DNA of 40,427 nucleotides, taken from assembly GCA_036556805.1 (NCBI GenBank), contig DATBIS010000023.1, positions 1-40,427 of the forward strand, written 5' to 3'. Below the pieces are notes generated by a model, which had not been told where the DNA came from, made no database searches, and saw only the letters and a program-made list of their open reading frames with translations. The DNA is from DATBIS01 sp036556805 (lineage in GTDB: Bacteria; Actinomycetota; UBA4738; HRBIN12). A program made the position numbers and the translations under genes. Shown here piece after piece: positions 1-7,065 of the stretch (its first letter is position 1; each line of letters begins with the position of its first letter).

Positions 1-1197
1 GAAGTGAGTGCCGATCGCGCGCTCGACGCTGTCGAAGAAGTCGCCGTGCTCGGTGCCTTCAACACCAACCGAGAGATCCGCTTTGACGCCCTTGCTCGAC
101 GTTCGGTAGTCGATCGTGTCCGCGCCGTCGAGACCGTAGAAGCCGTCCAGTCCGGGTGCGCCGATGAACCGATCATCGAACCCGGAACCCTGAACGACTT
201 CGAAGCCCGAGATCGCGTCCGAACCGTCCCCGATCGCCGTGCCTGCACCGACGTCGATCGTCACCGGCCCGGGTGCGTCGTCGAAATGCACTTCGTCGTA
301 CCCCCCGTCGCCAAACTGCCCGCCTCCGTCGAGGACGTCGTTTCCTCCGAGTCCGGTGATGACGTCGCCCCCTTCGCCCCCTTCGAGGATGTCGTCTCCT
401 TCGGATCCGATCAACGTGTCGGGCCCGGGTCCACCGATCAGATGTTCGATGGCCGTCATCGAAATCATGTGATCCCCGTCCACGATCAATAGCGGCCAGC
501 TCATGTCGGCGAAGATCTCCAATTCGGGCACGGCCGAGAGATCGAGCGTGTCGGACCCCGGGCCGCCGGCCACGAGGTTGTCGATCAGTCCGAGGCTCTT
601 GATGGTGTCGTTCCCGTCCTCGCCTTGGAGTTCGAGCGCGGGGACGTCTGCGTTCGACAGTTCATCGTCGCCCGCTCCGCCTCGGAGGATCACGTCTACG
701 GACACACTCGAGAAGACGATGTCGCTGTCCGGATCGGTCTCGTCGCCGTTGAGGTTCACGGCAGCATCACTAGGTTGCGGTTCCCGTTCGAACACAAAGA
801 CGTCGTTGCTCGGGCCGCCTTGGATCGTCAGCGTCTCGGGGAAGGTTGCGAGGTGCCCCGTGACGATCTCGATCTCGGAGGAGCCGTCGCCCTCATCGGT
901 AACCCCGGGAGCGAGTGGACCGCCGCCCAGATCGATAGTGAGTGACTCCGCACCCAGCGCCCCGAAGACATCGATCGTGTCGGTATTGGAGACGGTCGCC
1001 GTTTGGCACGGCGAGCCGTCGAGGGCGATCGCTTCCCCCGAGCGCGAGAGGGTGGCTGCCTCGTCATCGGCGAACTGCACCTGCACGGTCGCGCCGGGCT
1101 CGTCGAACGAGCACGAGGTCAGCGCTCCGGCCCGGGCGTATTGCATCCCGGAGACGAGCAAAGCGCCGATCGCGAGCAAGATGGCGCCGCGCCGCAT
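1..1197 (-). CDS. secreted RTX-like calcium-binding repeat protein (C-terminus off window)
   Basis: The reading frame is open from an ATG at 1197 through the left edge (399 codons), so the C-terminus is missing. An N-terminal signal peptide (MRRGAILLAIGALLVSGM, then an Ala-rich cleavage zone) indicates export. After about 90 residues without recognisable repeats come glycine/aspartate-rich hemolysin-type units such as GGAGDDEL, GEDGNDTI, GGPGSDTL, GSEGDDIL, GGEGGDVI and GLGGNDVL, which in this family form calcium-binding beta-rolls. No protease or lipase catalytic motif is visible in the part present, so its activity is unknown; a surface or matrix protein is plausible. There is no strong ribosome binding site. 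A second, shorter protein of the same kind lies at 16892-17491. The family call is firm, the function is not. Confidence 0.85.
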   Translation of the reverse strand, partial: MRRGAILLAIGALLVSGMQYARAGALTSCSFDEPGATVQVQFADDEAATLSRSGEAIALDGSPCQTATVSNTDTIDVFGALGAESLTIDLGGGPLAPGVTDEGDGSSEIEIVTGHLATFPETLTIQGGPSNDVFVFEREPQPSDAAVNLNGDETDPDSDIVFSSVSVDVILRGGAGDDELSNADVPALELQGEDGNDTIKSLGLIDNLVAGGPGSDTLDLSAVPELEIFADMSWPLLIVDGDHMISMTAIEHLIGGPGPDTLIGSEGDDILEGGEGGDVITGLGGNDVLDGGGQFGDGGYDEVHFDDAPGPVTIDVGAGTAIGDGSDAISGFEVVQGSGFDDRFIGAPGLDGFYGLDGADTIDYRTSSKGVKADLSVGVEGTEHGDFFDSVERAIGTHF

Positions 1198-1262
1198 TGC
1201 CCAACGGTGCAGCGGGCGTCGTCCCTGGTCAAGGGCCGAATGCCCTATCCGAGAGCCGTCGT

Positions 1263-1291
1263 TTGTCCAAAAGTGGGACGGCGGGTAGAGT
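1263..1291 (+). promoter_or_regulatory. promoter of the tusA-dsrE operon
   Basis: TTGTCC (1263-1268), a 17-nt spacer and TAGAGT (1286-1291) form a good housekeeping-type promoter. Transcription would start near 1298, a few bases before the short reading frame at 1304. It is read by eye; no start site has been mapped. Confidence 0.5.
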
Positions 1292-1303
1292 TGCACCTGC
1301 AAC
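1290..1303. promoter_or_regulatory. operator-like dyad overlapping the predicted start site
   Basis: GTTGCA-CC-TGCAAC is a perfect 6-bp inverted repeat that begins at the end of the -10 box and stops one base before the ATG at 1304. A repressor bound here would cover the start site. It resembles the GCAACC/GGTTGC dyads at 12013-12063 beside an ArsR gene, so an ArsR-type regulator is a guess; no regulator gene is adjacent. Confidence 0.4.
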
Positions 1304-1372
1304 ATGATCTGCACGCGCGAAGCCGGCATCGTGGGGGCCATGATCCCCGACCGCATCTGCTGTCCCGCCTGA
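1304..1372 (+). CDS. putative 22-residue leader peptide ending in Cys-Cys-Pro-Ala
   Basis: A short frame starts at the ATG at 1304, about six bases after the predicted transcription start, and ends at the TGA at 1370-1372. Twenty of its 22 codons end in G or C, as in real genes of this DNA. It contains one early Cys and a Cys-Cys pair three residues before its end (ICCPA). Consecutive Cys codons in short upstream frames are known from actinobacteria as sensors of cysteine supply. The gene that follows handles sulfur, so a cysteine-responsive attenuator is a reasonable inference. A second in-frame ATG is at 1340. It may equally be a chance frame. Confidence 0.4.
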   Translation: MICTREAGIVGAMIPDRICCPA

Positions 1373-1380
1373 GCGGGGAC
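1362..1380 (+). promoter_or_regulatory. hairpin overlapping the leader-peptide stop codon
   Basis: GTCCCGC (1362-1368) can pair with GCGGGGAC (1373-1380) with one bulged G and a CTGA loop that contains the leader stop codon. A ribosome stalled at the Cys-Cys codons or ending at the TGA would melt it. No T-run follows, so it is not a classical terminator; a Rho- or translation-linked switch is possible. Confidence 0.35.
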
Positions 1381-1447
1381 GGCTCACAGCGCGCCGCTCC
1401 AGCACCACCCCTTCCCCACCGTCCCGTCGATCCCAGGAGGCCACTCC

Positions 1448-1681
1448 ATGGATGCCATCATCACCCGCACCGTCGATGCCCGAGGGCTCTCGTGCCCGGG
1501 CCCGCTGGTCGAGCTCGCGCGCGCGCTGAAAGACGCAAGCACGGGAACGCTGTTCGAGCTGCTCGCGACCGACCCGGGCTCGAAGTCGGACGTGCCCAGC
1601 TGGGCGACGCTCACCGGCAACGAGCTGCTGGACAAGTCCGAGGACGACGGCGTCTTCCGCTACGTCGTCCGGAAGGCGTGA
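1448..1681 (+). CDS. TusA/SirA-family sulfur carrier protein
   Basis: This 77-residue protein has the TusA fold signature. After the start it reads DARGLSCPGPLVELARAL, with the family CPxP motif at C16-P19; C16 is the residue that would carry a persulfide. TusA-family proteins pass sulfane sulfur between partner proteins in the cytoplasm, for tRNA thiolation, molybdenum cofactor synthesis or sulfur oxidation. The start is fixed by AGGAGG at 1435-1440. The next gene, a DsrE-family protein, begins six bases after the stop, and TusA/DsrE pairs are common in sulfur-relay operons. Which pathway it serves cannot be told because no rhodanese, Dsr or Hdr genes are in view. Confidence 0.88.
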   Translation: MDAIITRTVDARGLSCPGPLVELARALKDASTGTLFELLATDPGSKSDVPSWATLTGNELLDKSEDDGVFRYVVRKA

Positions 1682-1686
1682 GCGAG

Positions 1687-2250
1687 ATGAGCGCGACCCT
1701 CACCGACACCGACGCGCTCCGTCAGCTGATCGACGAGGCGATCGCCGACCGCGATCGCGCCGACGCGATCAACAAGAAGAACAAGATCACGATCGTGGCG
1801 TGGGACGGCCACCTCGACCGGATCTGGCCCACGCTGATCCTCGCAACGACCGCGGCCGCATCCGGCATGGAGGTCTCGGTCTTCTTCACCTTCTGGGGGC
1901 TGTTCGCCCTCGTGAAGCCCGAGCAGAAGCACACGGGCCGAGAGTGGATGACCAAGGCGCTCTCCCGGCTGAACCCGGCCGCGATGAAGCGCGCGAAGCT
2001 CAGCCGGTACAACTTCGCGGGGATGGGTCCGTGGATGCTCGGGAAGGTCGCGGCCGACTACAAGACGCCGCACCCGACCGAGCTGCTCGAGACCGCACGC
2101 GAGATGGGCGTTCGCCTGATCCCATGTCAGATGACCATGGACCTCATGGGCGTGAAGGCCGAGGACATGATCGACGGTCTCGAGGAGCCGATCGGCGCCG
2201 CCACGGCGCTGCTCGAGATGAAGGAATCCGCGATCCAGCTCTTCATCTAG
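1687..2250 (+). CDS. DsrE/DsrF-like (DsrE2-type) sulfur-relay protein
   Basis: A 187-residue protein that starts six bases after the TusA-like gene. The middle (residues 33-70) has the DsrE-fold core strand and helix pattern, with a hydrophobic stretch ending in FFTFWGLF. Near the C-terminus a conserved Cys (C147) lies in IPCQMTMDLMG, closely matching the CQMSMD-type motif of DsrE2 proteins, where the Cys accepts sulfur from TusA. Residues 75-130 are a basic insert typical of DsrE2 rather than small DsrE. The two products probably form a sulfane-sulfur relay, possibly at the membrane. The stop codon TAG is the last three bases of a CTAG shared with the opposite gene. Confidence 0.85.
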   Translation: MSATLTDTDALRQLIDEAIADRDRADAINKKNKITIVAWDGHLDRIWPTLILATTAAASGMEVSVFFTFWGLFALVKPEQKHTGREWMTKALSRLNPAAMKRAKLSRYNFAGMGPWMLGKVAADYKTPHPTELLETAREMGVRLIPCQMTMDLMGVKAEDMIDGLEEPIGAATALLEMKESAIQLFI

Positions 2251-2984
2251 ACGCGGCGCGCCGTGACGTTGAGCCGCACGTAGTCGATCGCACCGCCCGG
2301 GAGCCTGCGCGCGACTTCCCGCACGAACGACGCCGCTTCGTCGTGTCGCATCTCGGCGACATGGTCGCCCAGGCAGATCGTCTCGAGGTAGGCCTCCAGA
2401 TCTTCGGGCGGGATCGTCGTCGGCGCGTCGTTCGTCCAGACCTCGACGTCCGTGAAGCCGCTTCGGAGCAGCCGCTCTTCGGTCTCCTCGGCCGTCGCGT
2501 AGTGCTTGCGCCCTTGGAAGTCGTGGCCGAGCTCACGGATGGCGGCCTCGATCGACGCGATGTTGCCGCGTGCGCCACATTGGGCCACGAGCTGCCCGCC
2601 CGGCTCCAGGGCGGCGGCGAGGTTCCGAAACAGCGTGTCGTGATCGAGGACCCAGTGGAACGTCGCCGTCGAGAGGATCGCGTCGACCGGGTGGGTCAGC
2701 GGCAGGGGGTCCAGGAGATCGGCGACGATGAACTCCACTCGATCGCCGAACGGCGCCAGCGTCTCTCGGGCCTTGGCGATCATCGACGCCGAGCCGTCGA
2801 GCGCGATCGCTCTGCCGCGCGGCAGACGATCCATCAGCATCGCGGTGACCCGGCCGCTGCCGCATCCCGCGTCGAGCACGGTCTCGTCGCCTCGCAGCCG
2901 GAGCCTGCCGACGACCTCGGCGCCCCACCGGGTCATCGGCGCGGAGAGCCGATCGTACGTCGCGGCGTCCCATTCTCGCGGCAC
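2247..2984 (-). CDS. class I SAM-dependent methyltransferase (trans-aconitate-methyltransferase-like)
   Basis: A 245-residue protein with the Rossmann methyltransferase motifs. Motif I VLDAGCGSGRVT (residues 36-47) binds S-adenosylmethionine, the acidic end of strand 2 follows in ALDGSASMI, and FIVADLLDPLP is motif II-like. The FHWVLD segment is typical of the Tam (trans-aconitate 2-methyltransferase) and biotin-synthesis BioC-like group. The substrate cannot be read from sequence. The start is a GTG at 2984, 11 bases after the stop of the lipoprotein gene upstream, so the two are probably cotranscribed. Its TAG stop overlaps that of the convergent DsrE gene by 4 bp (CTAG, 2247-2250). Confidence 0.85.
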   Translation of the reverse strand: MPREWDAATYDRLSAPMTRWGAEVVGRLRLRGDETVLDAGCGSGRVTAMLMDRLPRGRAIALDGSASMIAKARETLAPFGDRVEFIVADLLDPLPLTHPVDAILSTATFHWVLDHDTLFRNLAAALEPGGQLVAQCGARGNIASIEAAIRELGHDFQGRKHYATAEETEERLLRSGFTDVEVWTNDAPTTIPPEDLEAYLETICLGDHVAEMRHDEAASFVREVARRLPGGAIDYVRLNVTARRV

Positions 2985-2995
2985 GAGCTACCGCG

Positions 2996-3559
2996 TCACG
3001 GCAGGTACTGCTGTTCGATCTTCACGATCTGGCCGCCGCTCACGGTGATCCACCACGGCGCGAGCTTGCCCGCGTAGTCGGTCATGGTCGTCTCGTTCAC
3101 GGCCTCGGTCCACGCGTCGAAGTTGCCGGCCACGAGGTCGCAGCACATCTCGTTCGGGATGTACTTCACCTTCACCGAGGAAGAGACGGGCAGCCAACGA
3201 AGCTTCGGGTTGTCGTTCACGATGTAGTAGTCATTCGGCGGCGGGTACTCATCACCGTGCTCCTTCGCGGCCTTCGTCGCCTCGTCGCCGGTGAGGAAGT
3301 ACGCGAGGTCGAACTGCAACTGCGGACCGCCGCCCTTGGTGGCCACGTCCACCGCGAACACGAAGTGCCTTCCGTCCTCGAGCGAGGCCGGCTCCGGCGA
3401 GGCGGAGGAGGTCTCGGAGGGGGAGGGCGTCGAGGTGGTCGCCGAGCTGCCGGTCGCGCCCGTCGTGCCCGAGCCGCCCGCCTGCGGGGTGCTCGCGTCG
3501 TTGCACGCGACGAGTGCGAGGAGAACGAGCGCCGCGGCGAAGGTCTTCGTCCGGTTCAT
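2996..3559 (-). CDS. putative lipoprotein of unknown function
   Basis: A 187-residue protein with a lipoprotein signal: basic MNRTK, a hydrophobic core and the lipobox LVAC, after which the mature protein would be lipid-anchored. Residues 25-55 form a low-complexity Ser/Thr/Pro/Gly linker that would hold the rest off the membrane. The remainder (about 130 residues) is a compact alpha/beta-looking domain with a CC pair (MCCDL) that I do not recognise. A GGGGG-type ribosome site before the ATG at 3559 decides this start; the frame runs further upstream but without signal-like sequence. It heads a two-gene unit with the methyltransferase. Confidence 0.75.
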   Translation of the reverse strand: MNRTKTFAAALVLLALVACNDASTPQAGGSGTTGATGSSATTSTPSPSETSSASPEPASLEDGRHFVFAVDVATKGGGPQLQFDLAYFLTGDEATKAAKEHGDEYPPPNDYYIVNDNPKLRWLPVSSSVKVKYIPNEMCCDLVAGNFDAWTEAVNETTMTDYAGKLAPWWITVSGGQIVKIEQQYLP

Positions 3560-3638
3560 GGTCACCCCCTTCTTCGGCGTCGCGCCCACCCTAGTTGAGG
3601 TGTCGGCTCGTCCGGGCGAGGTCGGTTGGCACGGCCGG

Positions 3639-3644
3639 TACAGT
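3639..3644 (+). promoter_or_regulatory. leaderless -10 box (TACAGT) of MFS gene
   Basis: TACAGT ends six bases before the ATG at 3651, placing the transcription start at or next to the start codon. A weak GAAGG also lies between, so a very short leader is possible. Confidence 0.5.
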
Positions 3645-3650
3645 GAAGGT

Positions 3651-4892
3651 ATGTCCCGCGTGGTCGACGAGTTCCTTCGCACGTTCTCGTCGGTCGGCTC
3701 CTCCCGGAACTACCGGCTCTTCTTCTTCGGACAGATCGTCTCGGTCACGGGTTCTTGGTTCAACGCGGCGGCCTCGTCCGTGCTCGTGCTGCAGCTCTCG
3801 CACGACGGTGTGGCGCTCGGGATCAACACCGCGCTGCTGTTCCTCCCGGTGCTGTTGTTCGGCCCGCTGGGCGGCGTGCTCGCCGACCACCACGACCGGC
3901 GGCGGATCCTCATCGGCACGCAGGCCGCGGCCTCGGTGGTCGCGCTCGCGATGTGGGGGCTCGTGCTCACGGACGTCATCGAGCTCTGGATGGTGTACTC
4001 GCTGTCGCTCGCGGCGGGGATCGTCATCGCGATCGACAACCCCGCCCGCCAGAGCTTGATGGTCGACCTCGTCGGGTCGAAGAACCTCACGAACGCGGTG
4101 AGCCTGAACAGCGCGGTGTTCACGGGCGCGCGCGTGGTGGGGATGGCGCTCGCCGGCGAGCTGATCCACCTCTCCGGCCTCGCGACCTGCTTCCTCATCG
4201 ACGGCGTGACGTACGGCGCGGTGATCGTCGCGCTCCTCTCGATGACGCCCGACGACTTCCACGAACAGCAGGAGCGCCGGACCGAGCGCGGACGGCTCGG
4301 CCGGGGCTTCCGCTACGTGTGGGAGACGCCCGAGCTCCGGCGCCCGGTGCTCGTCATGACCGTGGTCTTCACGCTCGCGTTCAACTTCATGGTCCTGTTG
4401 CCGCTGCTCGCCTACCGCACGTTCGACGGCGACGCGCGCACGTTCGGGTTCCTGTCGGCGTGCGCGGGCGCCGGCATGTTCATCGGCGCGATCGCGATGG
4501 CGAACCGCGCGACGCACCCGACGCCGCGACGCCTCGCCGCGTTCGCGGCGGCGTTCGGCCTGCTGCTCTCGATCGAGGCCGTGATGCCCACGCTCGAGCT
4601 CGCGCTGGTCGGGCTCATCCCCGTGGGGATCGCCGGCATGGGGTTCGCGATCACGGCGAACGCGACGCTGCAGCTCACGTCGCGCCCCGACATGCGGGGC
4701 CAGGTCATGGCGATCTACGGCATGGTGTTCCTCGGCAGCACGCCGATCGGCGCTCCGATCGTCGGCTGGGTGGCCGAGTCGCTCGGCGCGCGCGCCGGCT
4801 TCCTGGTCGGGGGGCTCGCGGCGCTGGCGGTGGGGGCTGCCGCCCTGTGGATCGGCTCGTTGCGGCGGGTCGACCCGGCGCCCGCCGTGTGA
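3651..4892 (+). CDS. MFS transporter, EntS/MFS_3-like
   Basis: A 413-residue integral membrane protein with the regular spacing of 12 hydrophobic helices. After the first helices comes GPLGGVLADHHDRRRILI, the MFS motif A loop between helices 2 and 3, followed by IDNPARQSLMVDLVG in helix 4-5, wording typical of the EntS/enterobactin-exporter-like MFS_3 family. Such proteins usually export siderophores, drugs or lipophilic metabolites using the proton gradient. The substrate is unknown. The start at 3651 is chosen because a leaderless promoter box precedes it and the protein begins in the usual way (FLRTFSSVGSSRNYRLFFFGQ). It converges on a second MFS gene whose stop lies one base away. Confidence 0.88.
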   Translation: MSRVVDEFLRTFSSVGSSRNYRLFFFGQIVSVTGSWFNAAASSVLVLQLSHDGVALGINTALLFLPVLLFGPLGGVLADHHDRRRILIGTQAAASVVALAMWGLVLTDVIELWMVYSLSLAAGIVIAIDNPARQSLMVDLVGSKNLTNAVSLNSAVFTGARVVGMALAGELIHLSGLATCFLIDGVTYGAVIVALLSMTPDDFHEQQERRTERGRLGRGFRYVWETPELRRPVLVMTVVFTLAFNFMVLLPLLAYRTFDGDARTFGFLSACAGAGMFIGAIAMANRATHPTPRRLAAFAAAFGLLLSIEAVMPTLELALVGLIPVGIAGMGFAITANATLQLTSRPDMRGQVMAIYGMVFLGSTPIGAPIVGWVAESLGARAGFLVGGLAALAVGAAALWIGSLRRVDPAPAV

Positions 4893-4893
4893 C

Positions 4894-6372
4894 CTACGCG
4901 CGCGGTCGCTCGATCTCGCCGTCGAGCCGCCACGCGCCGTCGGGCTCCGGGCGGCTGACGTCCAGGACGGTTCCGTCGTCGAGGATCAACCGGAAGCGAC
5001 GGCGGCGCAGCCCGTCGCGCTCCTCCAGCCACGAGCGCTCGACCTCCACGCGCTCCTCGACCCCACCCCAGATGACGGCGCGCGGCCACTCCTCCGCCCT
5101 CCCGCCCTCCGCGAACCGCAGGCGGAGCTCCGGGGCCGACGCGAGCCACAGCGGCAGGATCGGGGTCCACAGCACGAACAGAGCGCCCACGAGCGCGAGC
5201 GTCCCCGCGTCACCCAGCCGCGGGAACAGCGGGATCGCGATGAGCGCCGCGACCAGTCGCGCGAGGTTGTACAGGACGTCGTAGACCGCGAAGACGCGCC
5301 CCCGGTAGCCGTCCGGCAGCGACTCCTGCACCATGGTGTCGACCGGCACCTTCTTCCACGCGAACGTAAGCCCGACCGCGAAGCTCGCGACGAGCACGGT
5401 GACCCCCGTGATCGCGAACGACACCGCGACGAGCGCCAGGCCGCCCGCGAGGAACGCACCGGCGACGATCAGCTCCTTTCGGAACCGCTGCTCGAAGCTG
5501 CCCACGGTCGCGAGGCCGACGAACACGCCGACCCCTCCGGCGCCGATCAGCCACGAGAACGAGCCGACCCCCTCCTCGAACTTCTCGCGGAACACGACGA
5601 GCGACAGCGTGAGGATGACGCCCTGGCCGATCTGGTCGAGCGTGATGGAGGTGATCGGGCCGAGCGCGCGCGGCGTGTGCACGAGTCGTCCGATGCCGTC
5701 GCGAAACTCGCCCACGACGCGACGCAGCTCGCGGCTGAGCAGCTCGGGGTCGCCGGGGATCGCGTGCGGCGCGAGGTCGCTCCGAATCCTCGCGGCGAGC
5801 GCCGAGCCGACGAGCCAGCCGATCCCGGACGCCACGACGATCGGCGTCGAGCCGATCGCGTCGGCGATCTGCCCACCGGCGAACACACCGAGCAGGAGCG
5901 CCACGGTGCCGCCGACGGTTGCCATCGAGTTCGCGACCAGGAGGTCCTCCGTCGGAACGAGTCGCGGCACCACTGCCTGCGCCGTCGCGAGGAAGAATCG
6001 ATTGACCGAGAGCACCAGGAGCGCGCCGGCGAAGAACGGCACCGGCAGGCGCTCGGGGTCGAAGAGCACCAAGCCGACGACCGCCGCGCGAAGCCATGGC
6101 GCGACCACCATGATCCGGCGGCGGCTCCAGCGGTCGATGAACACCCCGGTGAACGGCCCGAGCACCGAGTAGGGGAGCGACACGAGCGCCGTGGCCTTCG
6201 CGAGCCCGAACGCCGTGTTCTGGTTCTCCGGGGAGAAGACCACCGAGGCGACGAGCGAGGCCTGGAACAGCCCGTCCGAGAACTGGCTCACCAGGCGGAT
6301 CTGGAACAACCGCCGGAAGTCGGGGCTGCGGAGGGCCGCTCGCGCTCGCGCGAGCGTCCCGGGCCCGGTCAT
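4894..6372 (-). CDS. MFS transporter with C-terminal soluble extension
   Basis: A 492-residue transporter starting ARAALRSPDFRRLFQIRLVSQFSDG, with GPFTGVFIDRWSRRRIMVV as the helix 2-3 motif and about 12 membrane segments ending near residue 420. The final 70 residues are charged and soluble (VEERVEVERSWLEERDG and a short beta-rich tail), unusual for the family and possibly a small sensor or binding domain. The ATG at 6372 is preferred over one 27 bases upstream because TACCAT lies six bases before it, a leaderless promoter. It is not a duplicate of the convergent MFS gene: they differ in length and motifs. The substrate is unknown. Confidence 0.87.
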   Translation of the reverse strand: MTGPGTLARARAALRSPDFRRLFQIRLVSQFSDGLFQASLVASVVFSPENQNTAFGLAKATALVSLPYSVLGPFTGVFIDRWSRRRIMVVAPWLRAAVVGLVLFDPERLPVPFFAGALLVLSVNRFFLATAQAVVPRLVPTEDLLVANSMATVGGTVALLLGVFAGGQIADAIGSTPIVVASGIGWLVGSALAARIRSDLAPHAIPGDPELLSRELRRVVGEFRDGIGRLVHTPRALGPITSITLDQIGQGVILTLSLVVFREKFEEGVGSFSWLIGAGGVGVFVGLATVGSFEQRFRKELIVAGAFLAGGLALVAVSFAITGVTVLVASFAVGLTFAWKKVPVDTMVQESLPDGYRGRVFAVYDVLYNLARLVAALIAIPLFPRLGDAGTLALVGALFVLWTPILPLWLASAPELRLRFAEGGRAEEWPRAVIWGGVEERVEVERSWLEERDGLRRRRFRLILDDGTVLDVSRPEPDGAWRLDGEIERPRA

Positions 6373-6378
6373 GCGGGC

Positions 6379-6384
6379 ATGGTA
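6379..6384 (-). promoter_or_regulatory. leaderless -10 box (TACCAT) of second MFS gene
   Basis: On the minus strand TACCAT is followed by six bases and the ATG at 6372. This supports 6372, not 6399, as the start. Confidence 0.45.
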
Positions 6385-6434
6385 GGGCCGCCCCGGCACT
6401 CGTGCCGGGGCGGGCCGCCGCCGATAAGGAGGAG

Positions 6435-7061
6435 ATGCGCCGACCGATCGTCTTGCTGCTCACGCTCGGGCTCGCCGCCTCCGCGTGGTCCGGCAGCGCG
6501 CCCGCGTCCGCCGGAGCCCCCTGTCCGCAGAGCGGCCACATCGCGTCGGTGGACTTCGCGTTCGTCCCGTCCTTGAAGTCGGTGCCGCAAGGCGGCACGG
6601 CGTTCTGGGACTGGTGCACGACGACCGGGCACAACGCGGTCGACCTCACGCCGATGGAGCTCTACGACTCGGGCTCGGGAGTGCTGGGCGATCCGCCGTT
6701 CTCGTACACGTTCGTCGCCGCGGGTCGCTACCCCTACGTGTGCACGTTCCACGTGGGCATGGACGGCACGATCAGCGTGAAGTTGCTCGTGGACCCCCAT
6801 GCCGGCAACGAGGATCAAGCATTCGACGTCACGTGGGCGGCCACGCCGGCACCCGACGGCTTCGTCTACGACGTGCAGGTTCGCCGGCCGGGCTCGGAGA
6901 ACTGGAAGAGCTGGAAGCGGGCCGTGAAGCCGGCGAGCCACGCCTTCCACCCCGACGCGGGTCCCGGCACGTACCGGTTCCGATCCCGGATGCGGATCCT
7001 CGGCACGGGGCACGCGGACTGGTCGAAGACCGCGACGATCCACGTGGACCCGGCCGGGTGA
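6435..7061 (+). CDS. secreted cupredoxin-domain protein
   Basis: A 208-residue exported protein with a signal peptide of about 27 residues. The first mature domain (about 90 residues) is a plastocyanin/amicyanin-like cupredoxin with a complete type 1 copper set: H66 in TGHNAV, then C103, H106 and M109 in VCTFHVGMDG. It should carry electrons through a blue copper centre outside the membrane, or bind copper. The last 90 residues look like a fibronectin-type beta domain (VTWAATPAPDG, YDVQVRRPGS). AAGGAGG lies very close to the ATG. No oxidase or reductase partner gene is adjacent, so its electron partner is unknown. Confidence 0.87.
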   Translation: MRRPIVLLLTLGLAASAWSGSAPASAGAPCPQSGHIASVDFAFVPSLKSVPQGGTAFWDWCTTTGHNAVDLTPMELYDSGSGVLGDPPFSYTFVAAGRYPYVCTFHVGMDGTISVKLLVDPHAGNEDQAFDVTWAATPAPDGFVYDVQVRRPGSENWKSWKRAVKPASHAFHPDAGPGTYRFRSRMRILGTGHADWSKTATIHVDPAG

Positions 7062-7065
7062 GCCG

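Noticed and set aside
1003..2250. A 415-codon plus-strand frame ending at the DsrE stop
   Set aside because: Only the last 187 codons (from ATG 1687) are DsrE-like. The front part overlaps the TusA gene and the minus-strand RTX gene in other frames and has no family sequence.
2996..3682. Upstream start at 3682 for the lipoprotein
   Set aside because: The added 41 residues precede a perfect lipoprotein signal and would destroy it; the ribosome site also lies before 3559.
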